NCBI RefSeq assembly: GCF_009828745.1
Contig: NZ_WTSX01000007.1
Coordinates: 1 to 64,000, forward strand
Reading direction: 5' to 3'
Length of the DNA stretch: 64,000 nt
Origin: Erysipelothrix anatis
Lineage (GTDB): Bacteria; Bacillota_I; Bacilli_A; Erysipelotrichales; Erysipelotrichaceae
The translations under genes and the position numbers were made by a program. Below the pieces are notes generated by a model. It ran no database searches. It saw only the letters and a program-made list of their open reading frames with translations, and had not been told where the DNA came from. The stretch's first letter is position 1, and each line of letters begins with the position of its first letter. Shown piece by piece: positions 7,711 through 15,834 of the stretch.

Positions 7711-8032
7711 TTAGCGCCCGATTTCAAATTGAATTACGTTTTTAAGAACTTGTTCACGGTCAGGTGTAAGTTTGCGGATTCGGATACATGATTTTCCAAT
7801 CGCAGTCTTACCAAAACGTAGTTTCTACGGCTTTTGCTAATTCTTGATTTTGCGACCATGTCATGGCATAGACATTCACCGTTTTATCGTATTTTTTCAA
7901 ACTCACTACCGGTGTTTCGGCATTGCTCAAATACCATGCGAGACCTTCAAATTTTCCCAAATGATATTCCTGCGCAGGACTGCCAACAATTTCTGAAATT
8001 ATGTGTACTAAGCGTTGCTCAATGTGTTCCAT
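7711..8032 (-). pseudogene. DUF1801-family protein, frameshifted near its 3' end
   Basis: The first 74 codons (start 8032, good GAGGTGAT site) read ...NQELAKAVETTFW and stop at 7808. In the next frame the sequence continues LRFGKTAIGKSCIRIRKL and onward to a stop at 7711, a tail that resembles DUF1801/YdhG proteins, and the two parts make one domain of about 107 residues. The join lies near 7818-7826, at GTAGAAACTACG; two extra bases there would restore the frame. Either the gene is broken or there is a sequencing error. DUF1801 proteins are of unknown biochemical role. Confidence 0.7.
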
Positions 8033-8062
8033 GTCATCACCTCTTAGAAGTATTATGCCATA

Positions 8063-8092
8063 AAAAAGAACTTAAGATTTTACTTAAGCTCA
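8063..8092 (-). terminator. probable terminator of the cps module
   Basis: Short stem CTTAAG/CTTAAG (8071-8076, 8083-8088) followed on the minus strand by TTCTTTTTTA, just after the cpsB stop at 8096. The stem is only 6 bp, so it is weak. Confidence 0.5.
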
Positions 8093-8095
8093 TTT

Positions 8096-8851
8096 TTACA
8101 GATATCGACCGAATATTTTTCGAAATGGTCGTGGTTGATGAACAACAACGCACTCTCCCTTAAAAACTAACTGTGCATTTTCGTAACAACGTTGTAAATT
8201 CTCAAATAGTTTTGTACCAAAGTATTGTTTCTGCAAATCGGAAAGATTGGGTGCTCTTCGATCACAGTTATGAGCATCTGACGCGATTAAATGGACAAGA
8301 TCTTTTTTTAACATCATTTTTGCAAGTTGTTGTTGGCGTGCGTCCACAAAAGTTGCTGCATTCATTTGAATGAGAACGCCCATTTTGATTAGCTCTATCA
8401 AGATATCAGAGGACGCTAGTAAGTATGGATAACGCTCAATATGCGCCAAAATTGGCGTATATCCGTTCGAAATGATATCGCGCAACGTATCCTTTAATCG
8501 TGATGGATATATTTGGGTCGGAAGTTCAATGAGTAAATAATCTGTCCCTTCAATAACCAAGTCATCCAATTGTACAGTCACGAGTTGAGGTGAGAAATAG
8601 AGTTCTGCACCTAATTTTAAGGTTATTGGATAGGATTTCTTTTTAATTAAAGACTGAACTTCTTCACAACGTACTTCGCGAACCTTCACAAAATGATTTA
8701 TGTCATCTTTTTCAAGATTAAAGTGCGGGGTTGCAACCAGTTGATGCGTAGCTTGCGCAAGGTGGCATCGCAACAATCCATCAACTGCATTCAGATTTTC
8801 GGGGCCATCATCAATATCATGAAGAATGTGTGTATGGATATCTGTAATCAT
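8096..8851 (-). CDS. cpsB: CpsB/YwqE-type tyrosine-protein phosphatase
   Basis: 251-residue manganese-dependent PHP-fold phosphatase that removes phosphate from the C-terminal tyrosines of the CpsD kinase. Metal-binding motifs are visible: DIHTHILHDIDDGP at residues 4-17, ATPHF near 40, HIERYPYL in the middle and SDAHNCDRR near 190. Length agrees with the family (about 245-255). It begins two bases after the cpsD stop and is the last gene of a three-gene module. The usual capsule glycosyltransferases do not follow, so the polymer locus it controls must lie elsewhere. Confidence 0.9.
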   Translation of the reverse strand: MITDIHTHILHDIDDGPENLNAVDGLLRCHLAQATHQLVATPHFNLEKDDINHFVKVREVRCEEVQSLIKKKSYPITLKLGAELYFSPQLVTVQLDDLVIEGTDYLLIELPTQIYPSRLKDTLRDIISNGYTPILAHIERYPYLLASSDILIELIKMGVLIQMNAATFVDARQQQLAKMMLKKDLVHLIASDAHNCDRRAPNLSDLQKQYFGTKLFENLQRCYENAQLVFKGECVVVHQPRPFRKIFGRYL

Positions 8852-8853
8852 GA

Positions 8854-9576
8854 TTACTCTCCATATTCGTAATTATATGAGTATGGCGTTGTTCCGCTTT
8901 TAACTTTCGAGTCATCGTAATAATTCATAACTGATCCTAAGAGTGTCGCATGTGTTTGCTCGAGCTTGCGCTTTGCAGCTAACACGACATCTCTTTCTGC
9001 GAAATTTTGTCGTACAACTAACAATGTACCATCAATATGAGGAGCCATTACACTCGCATCCGTTACTACATTGACTGGTGGAGTATCAATAATAATGAAA
9101 TCATAAGTCTCTTTTAAAGATTCTAACATTGGTGCAAAGTTTGCCCCTCCGAGAAGCTCTGATGGGTTAGGCGGTATAATTCCGGATAGCATAACATCAA
9201 ATTGGTATATTGTGTGCAGGTAGATTGCGTTTTCTGCTTGAACTTTCCCTGCTAGAACCGCAGACAATCCATGATTACCTGTCTTCTTAACGCGCAAATA
9301 TTCTCTGAGTGCAGGTTTTCTTAAGTCAGCATCAATCAACAATACTTTTTTCTCTGCTTCTACCAACACCTTAGCAAGATTGATGGCGACTGTACTCTTT
9401 CCTTCATCTGGAATTGAACTGGTTATCATAATGGTTTTGACTTCATCTTGAAAACCCATGAAACTTAATCCAGAACGCAATGTTTTGTATGACTCGACAA
9501 ATGCGAATGGTGATTTATCATTAATAATTTCAGTTCTATTTTTAATTTTTAGGGGTTGTTTCGTTTTATTGAACAT
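8854..9576 (-). CDS. cpsD: CpsD/YwqD-type autophosphorylating tyrosine kinase
   Basis: 240-residue BY-kinase cytoplasmic ATPase. It contains a Walker A motif SSIPDEGKST (about 53-62), Walker A' VLLIDADLRKP (about 93-103) and Walker B FIIIDTPPV (about 155-163). The C-terminus carries the tyrosine cluster YSYNYEYGE, the target of autophosphorylation and of the neighbouring phosphatase. It needs the membrane activator encoded upstream at 9585. A TAGGAGA site supports the start. Together the three proteins control chain length and export of a surface polysaccharide. Confidence 0.92.
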   Translation of the reverse strand: MFNKTKQPLKIKNRTEIINDKSPFAFVESYKTLRSGLSFMGFQDEVKTIMITSSIPDEGKSTVAINLAKVLVEAEKKVLLIDADLRKPALREYLRVKKTGNHGLSAVLAGKVQAENAIYLHTIYQFDVMLSGIIPPNPSELLGGANFAPMLESLKETYDFIIIDTPPVNVVTDASVMAPHIDGTLLVVRQNFAERDVVLAAKRKLEQTHATLLGSVMNYYDDSKVKSGTTPYSYNYEYGE

Positions 9577-9584
9577 TGTGTCTC

Positions 9585-10292
9585 CTACTTCCGTGTCGAA
9601 ACCGATACATCTGGAATTACTCCAAGTACAGGTAAATCTAGTGCATTTTCAAGGTCATCAACACGTTTAAATGTCTTATCCATAAGATGTCGTATGACGA
9701 TTCCAGCAATTGTTAGTATTGCTGCTCCGGCTGATGCGAGCATTACATTTCGCATTGTGTTTGGAGAAACAGGTTTTGATGGCGTTGTTGGATTAGAGAT
9801 TACTTTAACAGAACCCGCTTCTACCATCTCAACAATTTTATTGGGCGCAATCTCTACAATTGCGCCTGCAATCGCTTGGGCCGTTTCCGGATTATTATGA
9901 CGTACCGAAATTCTCATCACTTGAGTATTATCTACCGAAGATACCTTAACACCTTCACTGAGTGCCTTAGTCGTCATTTTAAGATCTAGTTTATCATTTA
10001 CTGGAGCCATTACGGAATCACTTTTAATGATAACGCCATAAACGTTCGCAAGACCTTTCGCTGAATTAATATCATCATTTGTGATACCACGATTTCCTTC
10101 ACTTTGACGATTATTGACAATCATGGTTGCACTACTTTCGTAAATCGGTGTTATTGCTATCTTGGTGTAAAGAAGACTAAGGATTGCAGCACCCGCCATT
10201 ACCATTATTATAAGTAAGCTATGTGGCTTTACTGCATTTACCAGTTCCGAAATCTCTACATCTTGGGTTTGTTGCTTCTCAAATTCATTCAT
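9585..10292 (-). CDS. cpsC: CpsC/YwqC-type Wzz polysaccharide chain-length regulator
   Basis: Membrane-anchored co-polymerase and activator of the CpsD kinase, about 235 residues. The start at 10292 is preferred because GGAGAAAAGA lies directly before it, rather than the ATG at 10304. Two transmembrane segments are visible: about residues 26-46 (PHSLLIIMVMAGAAILSLL) and about 175-195 (NVMLASAGAAILTIAGIVI), with an extracytoplasmic Wzz domain between. The C-terminal tail ends in the cytoplasm where the kinase docks. First gene of the CpsC-D-B module. Confidence 0.88.
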   Translation of the reverse strand: MNEFEKQQTQDVEISELVNAVKPHSLLIIMVMAGAAILSLLYTKIAITPIYESSATMIVNNRQSEGNRGITNDDINSAKGLANVYGVIIKSDSVMAPVNDKLDLKMTTKALSEGVKVSSVDNTQVMRISVRHNNPETAQAIAGAIVEIAPNKIVEMVEAGSVKVISNPTTPSKPVSPNTMRNVMLASAGAAILTIAGIVIRHLMDKTFKRVDDLENALDLPVLGVIPDVSVSTRK

Positions 10293-10444
10293 TCTTTTCT
10301 CCATTATCTATCGCATTTTAATGCTTTGCAGCATCGTTTAACGTATCTATTATAACTTACTTATTCTCATTAACAATGGGAAAGCGGTTTTATTTTAGGT
10401 TTATTTTAAGTATTTGTTATGTTTGTTAAGGTCGGCGGTATCAA

Positions 10445-10473
10445 TAAAAAAACCACTTTTAGTTAAAGTGGCT
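10445..10473 (-). terminator. terminator after the DUF2185 gene
   Basis: Stem CCACTTT/AAAGTGG with a short loop and seven T on the minus strand, three bases after the stop at 10476. Confidence 0.8.
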
Positions 10474-10475
10474 TG

Positions 10476-10883
10476 TTATCTATCTTGCAGACTCATGACA
10501 ATTCCTGACTGTTCATCATCGACAATAAACAAATCATTTTCGGTACGAATTAAGTGTGTACCAACCGGTGCTGTCAAGTATGGGATTATATCTTGATCGT
10601 AATTACAGACTGTATTCAATTTAAACACATGATGATTGCTAGCATGACTCATATACTCATTGCTCTCGTCACCTTTTAGAAAACGCCACCCACTGTCCGG
10701 ATAATCGGGATTGGGTTCATCTCTAAACATGTAACCAACCTTCCACCCTTCTTTTGTAATCATATCCGATACAATGCAACCATCGCCTGTAGGTTCATCC
10801 CAGTCAATAAGGTGTCGAACATCAAGCTTGATGAAACCATCACGAGTATAATTTAATTTTTTCCGCGTATTTCGTTTAAACAT
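10476..10883 (-). CDS. DUF2185 domain protein, immunity-like (Imm33-type)
   Basis: 135 residues, cytoplasmic. The core CIVSDMITKEGWKVGYMFRD followed by DSGWRFLKGDESNEYM and an NTVCNYDQDIIPYL segment matches the DUF2185 family, some members of which are classed as immunity proteins against polymorphic toxins. The N-terminus carries a short basic extension. Ribosome binding site GGAGCGG precedes the ATG. No toxin gene is adjacent, so an immunity role is only a family-based suggestion. Confidence 0.75.
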   Translation of the reverse strand: MFKRNTRKKLNYTRDGFIKLDVRHLIDWDEPTGDGCIVSDMITKEGWKVGYMFRDEPNPDYPDSGWRFLKGDESNEYMSHASNHHVFKLNTVCNYDQDIIPYLTAPVGTHLIRTENDLFIVDDEQSGIVMSLQDR

Positions 10884-11447
10884 GATTCCCGCTCCTTATA
10901 ATTTGTTTTCCTATATTCACTTTAACACAACAATTTTGGACAATTCATAAATCGAAGCTTTTCACACCATTTTATTAAATGACCATAGTTTGTAATGCGA
11001 ATATGTTGAAATTTTGATTCATGAGCTTAATATTATTATTTATTATCTAGATCCATTAAGATGATCTGATATTGTTTTCTTTAAATAGACGAATCATTGA
11101 AATTTGAACCGCATTCGCAATTGTTATATTTCTTACTTCTTTAATTAATCTTAGAAATAAATAAGAATATCAATTGAAATTGAAATATCTCAATTATCCA
11201 GTAACTATTGCAATTAAACTGGATACACCTTCGTTACATGAAATAGTGAATTTTAAGAAATCATAAGCTACTATTTAAAGTTCCGGAGTTCCTGTCACTG
11301 CAATCAGTAGTTAGATTAATCATAAAAACATTTCAATCACTCTATCTAATTATTCTCATTTAACCAGTAAAGATAATGATAGAACGGATAACTACAAAAA
11401 TAGTTTGTAAGAATTCTTCTCAAAATCTTCCCAATCTACAAAAAAGC
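10884..11447. other. intergenic region, no gene seen
   Basis: About 560 AT-rich bases without a plausible coding frame, RNA gene or strong promoter that I can support. It borders the left end of the accessory island. Confidence 0.5.
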
Positions 11448-11450
11448 AAT

Positions 11451-11502
11451 AAAAAAAACCACCGTTAAGTGGGGGTAATTTCAAATGGTGGAGAGCATGA
11501 GA
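11451..11502 (-). repeat. att-like partial copy of tRNA-Ser 3' end and terminator
   Basis: Aligns without gaps to 16437-16488 with 7 mismatches. It contains a degenerate terminator (CCAC/GTGG) and 17 bases corresponding to the end of the tRNA including CCA. The rest of the tRNA is missing. Confidence 0.65.
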
Positions 11503-11661
11503 AACGTTAAAATAGGATCATGACAGATTTATTGTGAAGTCAACCCACTCAAATAAGTGTTTTCAGATATACACAATTTATTCTATTACTTATGTTGTAG
11601 GGATATTTATAGGGGTACTTTGCTTTCCTCATTAATCGGCATTGCTATCACCTCGCCACCT

Positions 11662-11889
11662 CTAAAAATAACAATCCTTCAGAGAAATAAATCTTCTTCT
11701 GTTTCCATCAATCGTTGCTAGGCACATTTCAGATACGTATCCAGTTTCACTCTTTACAAACACCCTGGATACGAACTCTGTAATTTCAAAACGTTTATCG
11801 CCCCAATACATAGCAAGTAAATGAATTTTTTCATTTGCATTATATATTAATTCAACATCTATATTTACGCGTTTGTAATATCCTTGCAT
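11662..11889 (-). CDS. small hypothetical protein
   Basis: 75 residues, unrecognised. The sequence (opening MQGYYKRVNIDVELIYN) suggests an all-beta small domain with no signal peptide or membrane span. A TAGGAGAAG site precedes the ATG at 11889. It lies inside the decayed island near other small minus-strand genes, so it may be a phage or immunity-type cargo gene, but nothing in the sequence proves a function. Confidence 0.55.
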   Translation of the reverse strand: MQGYYKRVNIDVELIYNANEKIHLLAMYWGDKRFEITEFVSRVFVKSETGYVSEMCLATIDGNRRRFISLKDCYF

Positions 11890-11951
11890 AACTTCTCCTA
11901 TTATATCAAAGAATTAGTTTTCAACTACATGATTTGATGTACTAAATATCT

Positions 11952-12492
11952 CTATTTCAGTTTACTTGCGTATTCCTCTACCATCTCTTTAAATCTGACG
12001 TTCATCTTATCCTCGTTCATGCCTACTTCTTTCTGAAATTTAGAGAAATTATCTTTTAGTATTTCAATCAGTTCTAAATCTCCTGAATCACATTTATCAT
12101 TAGATCCATCAGCTCCGAATTCATATGTTGTTTTACCCTTGGACGTAGATATGACACAGTGATTAACTCCACGACGATCTTGTTCTGTATGGGTCAGAAT
12201 CGTGTACACGACTTCCTCTATGTCCCTATGATTAATGATAGAACCACTTTTCTCCCCACCATCTAAATTTTCGAATCTGTAATAATTCAAAGGCTTTGCA
12301 TCAGATGAAACTTTACCTTCTACAATACTTTCTTTACTATATTGAGCATTCACCAATTCTTTTTTATCCTTCGTAGCTATTAATGCAATTATTCCCCCAT
12401 CATCAGATTGAACAGTTTCTTCAATATACTTTTCTTTTTTTCCACACCCTGAAATAATCATCATTATAACAACTGCTGCTAGTTTTTTTCAT
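11952..12492 (-). CDS. putative lipoprotein with signal peptide out of frame
   Basis: From an internal ATG at 12464 the frame encodes 170 residues beginning MMIISGCGKKEKY, that is, the second half of a lipoprotein signal with lipobox ISGC. A GGGAGATTA site and ATG lie upstream at 12492, but seven A follow that ATG; with six A it would read MKKLAAVVIMMIISGC, a complete signal peptide. The gene is thus shifted by one base in a poly-A tract: either broken, phase-variable, or a sequencing error. The mature part is charged, with two Cys (about residues 102 and 124 counting from 12464), and no family is recognised. It lies inside the island. Confidence 0.55.
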
Positions 12493-12804
12493 TAATCTCC
12501 CTTCATAATGTGAGTAAACTATACCTAATTTGGCAACTTTTTCAATACTAGCTTCTCGTTATCAATAAACAATGATGAAGAAATAGAGATATATTAACTA
12601 GCCCTTTTGAAATTATTAAGAATTGCGACAACAGAACAACTAAACGACGTTATAATATTTTTTTCTATTCTTAGGCACTGATAAAATATCAAACAATCAA
12701 GTTGTGTTGTAATTTACCAATATACTACTTAATCAATAATTTTCAATATGAATAAAAAAAAGTCCATCGGTAAACTCTATTTTAGCGTAGTAGTTTAATA
12801 AAAT
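12493..12804. other. intergenic region, no gene seen
   Basis: AT-rich spacer between the lipoprotein gene and the RNA terminator near 12805. No supported coding frame or regulatory signal. Confidence 0.45.
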
Positions 12805-12901
12805 AAAAAAAAGAGCTGTTAAGCTCTTCTTGCCTGCTGGTCCGTGCACACACAGTACACTTAAACGCCCTACGGTTGTTGGAACACAGCCGGTCTTTAC
12901 A
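12805..12901 (-). ncRNA. candidate structured small RNA next to the DUF3800 gene
   Basis: A free-standing transcription unit: sigma-A promoter at 12907-12934, start expected near 12900, and a strong terminator AAGAGCT/AGCTCTT with eight T at about 12806-12828. The body of about 70 bases is GC-richer than its surroundings and holds self-complementary pieces (CCGGCTG with CAGCAGG, GTGTAC with GTGCAC). It lies 60 bases after the DUF3800 stop on the same strand. DUF3800 genes are known to co-occur with a set of structured RNA motifs (the DUF3800 motifs described by Weinberg and colleagues). Membership in one of those motifs is inference. Confidence 0.6.
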
Positions 12902-12906
12902 TTCAA

Positions 12907-12934
12907 ATTATACACTATTGAAAAACAAATTCAA
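12907..12934 (-). promoter_or_regulatory. promoter of the DUF3800-adjacent RNA
   Basis: TTGAAT at 12929-12934, a 16-base spacer and a perfect TATAAT at 12907-12912 on the minus strand, between the DUF3800 stop and the GC-rich RNA body. Confidence 0.7.
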
Positions 12935-12962
12935 CTTTTTTTTATAAAAAAATAATTTTGTG

Positions 12963-13622
12963 TTATTTACCGAAATTATATCTTGGGAATTTTGAAATAT
13001 AATATGTATCATCAGTTTTTATTCTATCTTGAATTATCCTGTCTTTTTTTTGATATACTCTATACAGAGTATTTGCGATAATATCTGCAATTTTTATTTC
13101 TGGATTATTCTTAGAATCTTTTGGTTGAAAAGTAAATTTTTTATCATAACCTAATTCAACTAATTGATGTTGGAGATAAGCCCCTAGATCCATTCGAGCA
13201 TCTAGTTTTAACGATCTATCATCATACATTAATATTATTTCATCACACTCTTCACAATCTATATATCCTTCATTAACTAAATTCTTTATTAAAAGTCCAG
13301 TATAATAATTATATCCCATATTCTCTGAAAGACGCAATTTTAAGTGCTTTTTGTCAATTACAATTGCAACCGGAGTAATGTGTTCATGAGCGATATATGT
13401 ATCATTTATAAAGATATTATCTTTTGTTTGAATTGACGACCCTTTAACTTCTGACGATAACGGAATTGAGTACCTTTCTTTATATTCTTTCTCAACACTT
13501 TTTTGATGTGACCTACACGCCATGAAATTACTAGTTAAATAACCTGCAATAATAAAAAACCTATCCTTAGGATTATGCATAGCACCTGATTCGTCTATGA
13601 TTAATATTGTTGTTTTTGACAT
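12963..13622 (-). CDS. DUF3800 domain protein
   Basis: 219 residues with an RNase H-like fold expected from the family. The N-terminal strand ILIIDESGA carries the conserved Asp10 and Glu11, and the C-terminal motif KIADIIANTLYRV supplies the late Asp typical of DUF3800. The biochemical role of the family is not established; a nuclease-like or RNA-linked role is suspected. No Shine-Dalgarno is visible: a TATAAT lies at 13629-13634, six bases before the ATG, so the mRNA may be leaderless. A small RNA unit with its own promoter follows directly downstream. The gene sits in the tRNA-flanked island, consistent with transfer. Confidence 0.78.
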   Translation of the reverse strand: MSKTTILIIDESGAMHNPKDRFFIIAGYLTSNFMACRSHQKSVEKEYKERYSIPLSSEVKGSSIQTKDNIFINDTYIAHEHITPVAIVIDKKHLKLRLSENMGYNYYTGLLIKNLVNEGYIDCEECDEIILMYDDRSLKLDARMDLGAYLQHQLVELGYDKKFTFQPKDSKNNPEIKIADIIANTLYRVYQKKDRIIQDRIKTDDTYYISKFPRYNFGK

Positions 13623-13645
13623 ACATTGATTATAATATTAATCAA

Positions 13646-13682
13646 ATTAAAAAGCCACCCTCAATCAAGCGAGTGGCTTTTA
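13646..13682 (-). terminator. terminator after the small membrane protein gene
   Basis: Stem AAAGCCAC/GTGGCTTT followed on the minus strand by five T; lies between the stop at 13693 and the DUF3800 promoter. Confidence 0.8.
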
Positions 13683-13692
13683 GTAAGTTCGA

Positions 13693-13899
13693 TTACCGAT
13701 TACTATCCAATCTGTTTTCGCGAACCTTGCTAGACTTGATGTTCTTGTATCTTTTTACCGACATAACTATTATTGAAATTAACGCTACAAACCCACCTGT
13801 ATATCTATCAGTAAAGAAAAAACTAGTTATTCCAGGAAAAACTATTAATCCATAGATCAATATTTCCACAATTGTTGGTTGTATTTTCTCTTTCTTCAT
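13693..13899 (-). CDS. small two-span membrane protein
   Basis: 68 residues with two hydrophobic segments (about 10-28, ILIYGLIVFPGITSFFF, and about 33-47, GGFVALISIIVMSV) and a basic C-terminal tail. A strong AAGGAGGGG ribosome binding site precedes the ATG. No family recognised. It has its own terminator downstream. Its place between an XhlA-type holin accessory gene and the DUF3800 gene could mean a phage membrane protein, but that is only context. Confidence 0.55.
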   Translation of the reverse strand: MKKEKIQPTIVEILIYGLIVFPGITSFFFTDRYTGGFVALISIIVMSVKRYKNIKSSKVRENRLDSNR

Positions 13900-13949
13900 T
13901 GCCCCTCCTTATTCGATCCAATTAACTAAACTTAGTATACCTTATTTGC

Positions 13950-13981
13950 AAAAAAAAACCACCTTCAATAAAGAAAGTGGA
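13950..13981 (-). terminator. terminator of the phage lysis remnant
   Basis: Stem CCACCTTC/GAAAGTGG with one mismatch followed by eight T on the minus strand, just after the XhlA-type gene. Confidence 0.8.
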
Positions 13982-13986
13982 GTTCC

Positions 13987-14196
13987 TTACTTTAAAACTA
14001 TTTTCAATAATGCAGCAACTACGCCACCAACCACCGCAAGCACTAACCACCGTTGGTTATCTTCAAGTTTTGTAGTTCTTCGTTCAATATCTTTAAACCG
14101 ACCATTCACACTGTCATCGATTTTACTTTCTAAATTAACAACACGTTTATCTACTTTATGAATGGCATCCAACAGACTTAATTCTTTTTCATCCAT
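13987..14196 (-). CDS. XhlA-type (hemolysin XhlA) phage holin-associated protein
   Basis: 69 residues: an N-terminal charged helix/coiled coil (residues 1-45, with ERRTTKLEDNQRW) followed by one C-terminal transmembrane segment LVLAVVGGVVAALLKIVLK. This layout and sequence are typical of XhlA proteins, which work with a holin and amidase in host-cell lysis by phages and PBSX-like elements. It lies four bases after the amidase stop and ends at a terminator. No separate holin is seen, in line with a decayed lysis cassette. Confidence 0.8.
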   Translation of the reverse strand: MDEKELSLLDAIHKVDKRVVNLESKIDDSVNGRFKDIERRTTKLEDNQRWLVLAVVGGVVAALLKIVLK

Positions 14197-14200
14197 AGTA

Positions 14201-14893
14201 CTATCCTAAAATCTCATTCACTCGAGATTGGACTTCATCCGCGTCATATCCTTCTGCACGTAGTTTGTCATAGCAAGCTTGACCATTTCCATAATCACCA
14301 CGCATAACTTCTGCTGCAATCTGTTCATTTAATTTAACGATTGGTTCAGGTTTAGGAGTTGGTTTTACTTCTTGTGAAGTTCCATTTAATGCAATCTCGT
14401 AGTATTTGATAGTATCACGAACGATATTGTTCATTCCTTTACGTTTGTAGAACGAACCGCATGCAGCGTATACAAACTCACTATGTAATCTTACGGTCTT
14501 TGTGGACGGATACAGACCTAACTGAGCCATTACGTATCCCAGGTACTTAACGAAGTTGATGTAACCCTCTTCAATATTTTTTTCAACTAGCTCAATTCCG
14601 ATTGAACGTTGGTTAACATCCTTATCTCCAGCATGGTGAGAAACATCACTGAAGCGTACAGCTTCATATACTTCACTTGCATCAACTACTGCATTAATTG
14701 ATTTAGTACCATCGTTGTTTGCGAGGTTTTCTGCTTCATTAACTGCAGGTGCAGTATTTACGGTTGTATGAACAACAACCATTTCAATTGGTTTACGATG
14801 TGCAACGCTTGATGCTCGAGTGGATCCGTAAGCTGCACTTTCTTTACCCGAAAAGTTTTGTTTAACTGTTAATCCTACCTGAGTAGTGTATTC
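14201..14893 (-). pseudogene. phage N-acetylmuramoyl-L-alanine amidase, 5' end lost
   Basis: Amidase_2-type lysin that would cleave the MurNAc-L-Ala bond of peptidoglycan. Coding similarity is readable from about 14893 (EYTTQVGLTVKQNFSGKES) onward, but no start codon with a ribosome site is found before an in-frame stop at 14927. An internal ATG at 14782 opens MVVVHTTVNTAPA and would still keep the zinc His (VVVHTT), the SHHAGD segment and the late RLHSEF/AACGSF part. The C-terminus (NEQIAAEVMRGDYGNGQ to QSRVNEILG) is a Cpl-7 cell-wall-binding repeat. Either inactive or expressed from the internal start; part of the prophage remnant. Confidence 0.75.
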
Positions 14894-14927
14894 TGTGCAG
14901 TGTAAAAAATTTTGTATTGCTAGTACT

Positions 14928-15672
14928 TATAAGTCCTCTTTCTGTTTTAATTGTTTTATTTTCACCGATAGTTGTTGGTTGCGGAGCGATCAATATAAAC
15001 AGTGAAATGTTATCCTTCACATATACTGCAACTACACCCATGATTATCATGCAACAGCTTGTGCAAGTGTTAAAATCGATTAACAATCGCATCATTACTT
15101 ACAGCCGCCATGACGTTAGAATTGTGATCGATGTTTAAATAAGCAATCATTTGTACAAGCCAAGTTTCAGATAACTCCAATTCAATTGATTAGATTGTCA
15201 TGAATGCACTGCCCCTGTATATTTCTTGTCACGATTGCTAGAGATAATTTTGATAAAGCGACCAACAATGGAATTCTCTAAATAAATACTATGATTTCTC
15301 GTATATTGTCTAATTTCTATTTTTCTCCTAAGAAATAAGGTATCCATATCCAAATAAACCTATTTAATCGGATTAGATTACAATAACTTTAACCTCAAAA
15401 AACTATCTGAATCTATTTCAAATCAAACATGCTTGAAAAGATCCACCCTTACGGTCCTTATCGATTAAAGCTCCATGATTTTTTATATTTACATCTCACT
15501 AATCAGTTTTCTACCTCAAAGTAATTTCTATTTAGTTAAAAGATATGATTTCCAACAAGTCTACAGTGGTATGCTTAGGACAGTAAAAAAAGACACATTC
15601 TGTGTTTATCTTTCGTGCCTTCATAGAAAAAGACGGCAATTACACCTTCTTGACTATTCCTCGTTTTCATCC
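14928..15672. other. degraded region of the island, no intact gene
   Basis: About 740 bases without an acceptable gene. A frame around 14900-15020 reads LIAPQPTTIGENKTIKTERG on the minus strand, looks coding-like and runs up against the beheaded amidase, perhaps a relic of an upstream phage gene. The rest looks non-coding. Confidence 0.45.
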
Positions 15673-15822
15673 TCAACGAACTTCAAACCACCCTCTGCAC
15701 TGACATTTTGTTAAAAAGATGTTTATTCGTATCAATGCATTCGTGTTTTTTTCTATCTTTTTCCAACTGAGATAAAAAACTTCCCATGTGAGTTCACCAT
15801 TTGATGATTCTTGCTTTCCCAC
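15673..15822 (-). CDS. possible small ORF with GTG start, remnant
   Basis: 49 codons from GTG at 15822, which sits eight bases behind a perfect AGAGGAGG site overlapping the stop region of the DUF4926 gene. The peptide (MGKQESSNGELTWEVFYLSW at its start) is unrecognised and its end is Cys-, Arg- and Trp-rich. Coupling to the upstream gene supports translation; the absence of any known domain and the decayed surroundings suggest the 5' remnant of a longer gene. Confidence 0.35.
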   Translation of the reverse strand: MGKQESSNGELTWEVFYLSWKKIEKNTNALIRINIFLTKCQCRGWFEVR

Positions 15823-15834
15823 GTGTATCCTCCT

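Noticed and set aside
11451..11502. A second complete tRNA-Ser gene
   Set aside because: Only the last 17 bases and the terminator are present; anticodon and D-arm are missing.
12733..12915. A 60-codon minus-strand reading frame
   Set aside because: It covers the promoter, the GC-rich RNA body and the terminator of the DUF3800-adjacent RNA and has no ribosome site; it is better explained as RNA.
14862..15095. A 77-codon minus-strand frame with Cys-rich start
   Set aside because: No ribosome site, mixed composition and overlap with the broken amidase; only a part looks coding-like, so it is treated as relic sequence.
15475..15714. A 79-codon plus-strand frame
   Set aside because: No ribosome site and hydrophobic-random composition; lies opposite the small GTG-started ORF remnant.
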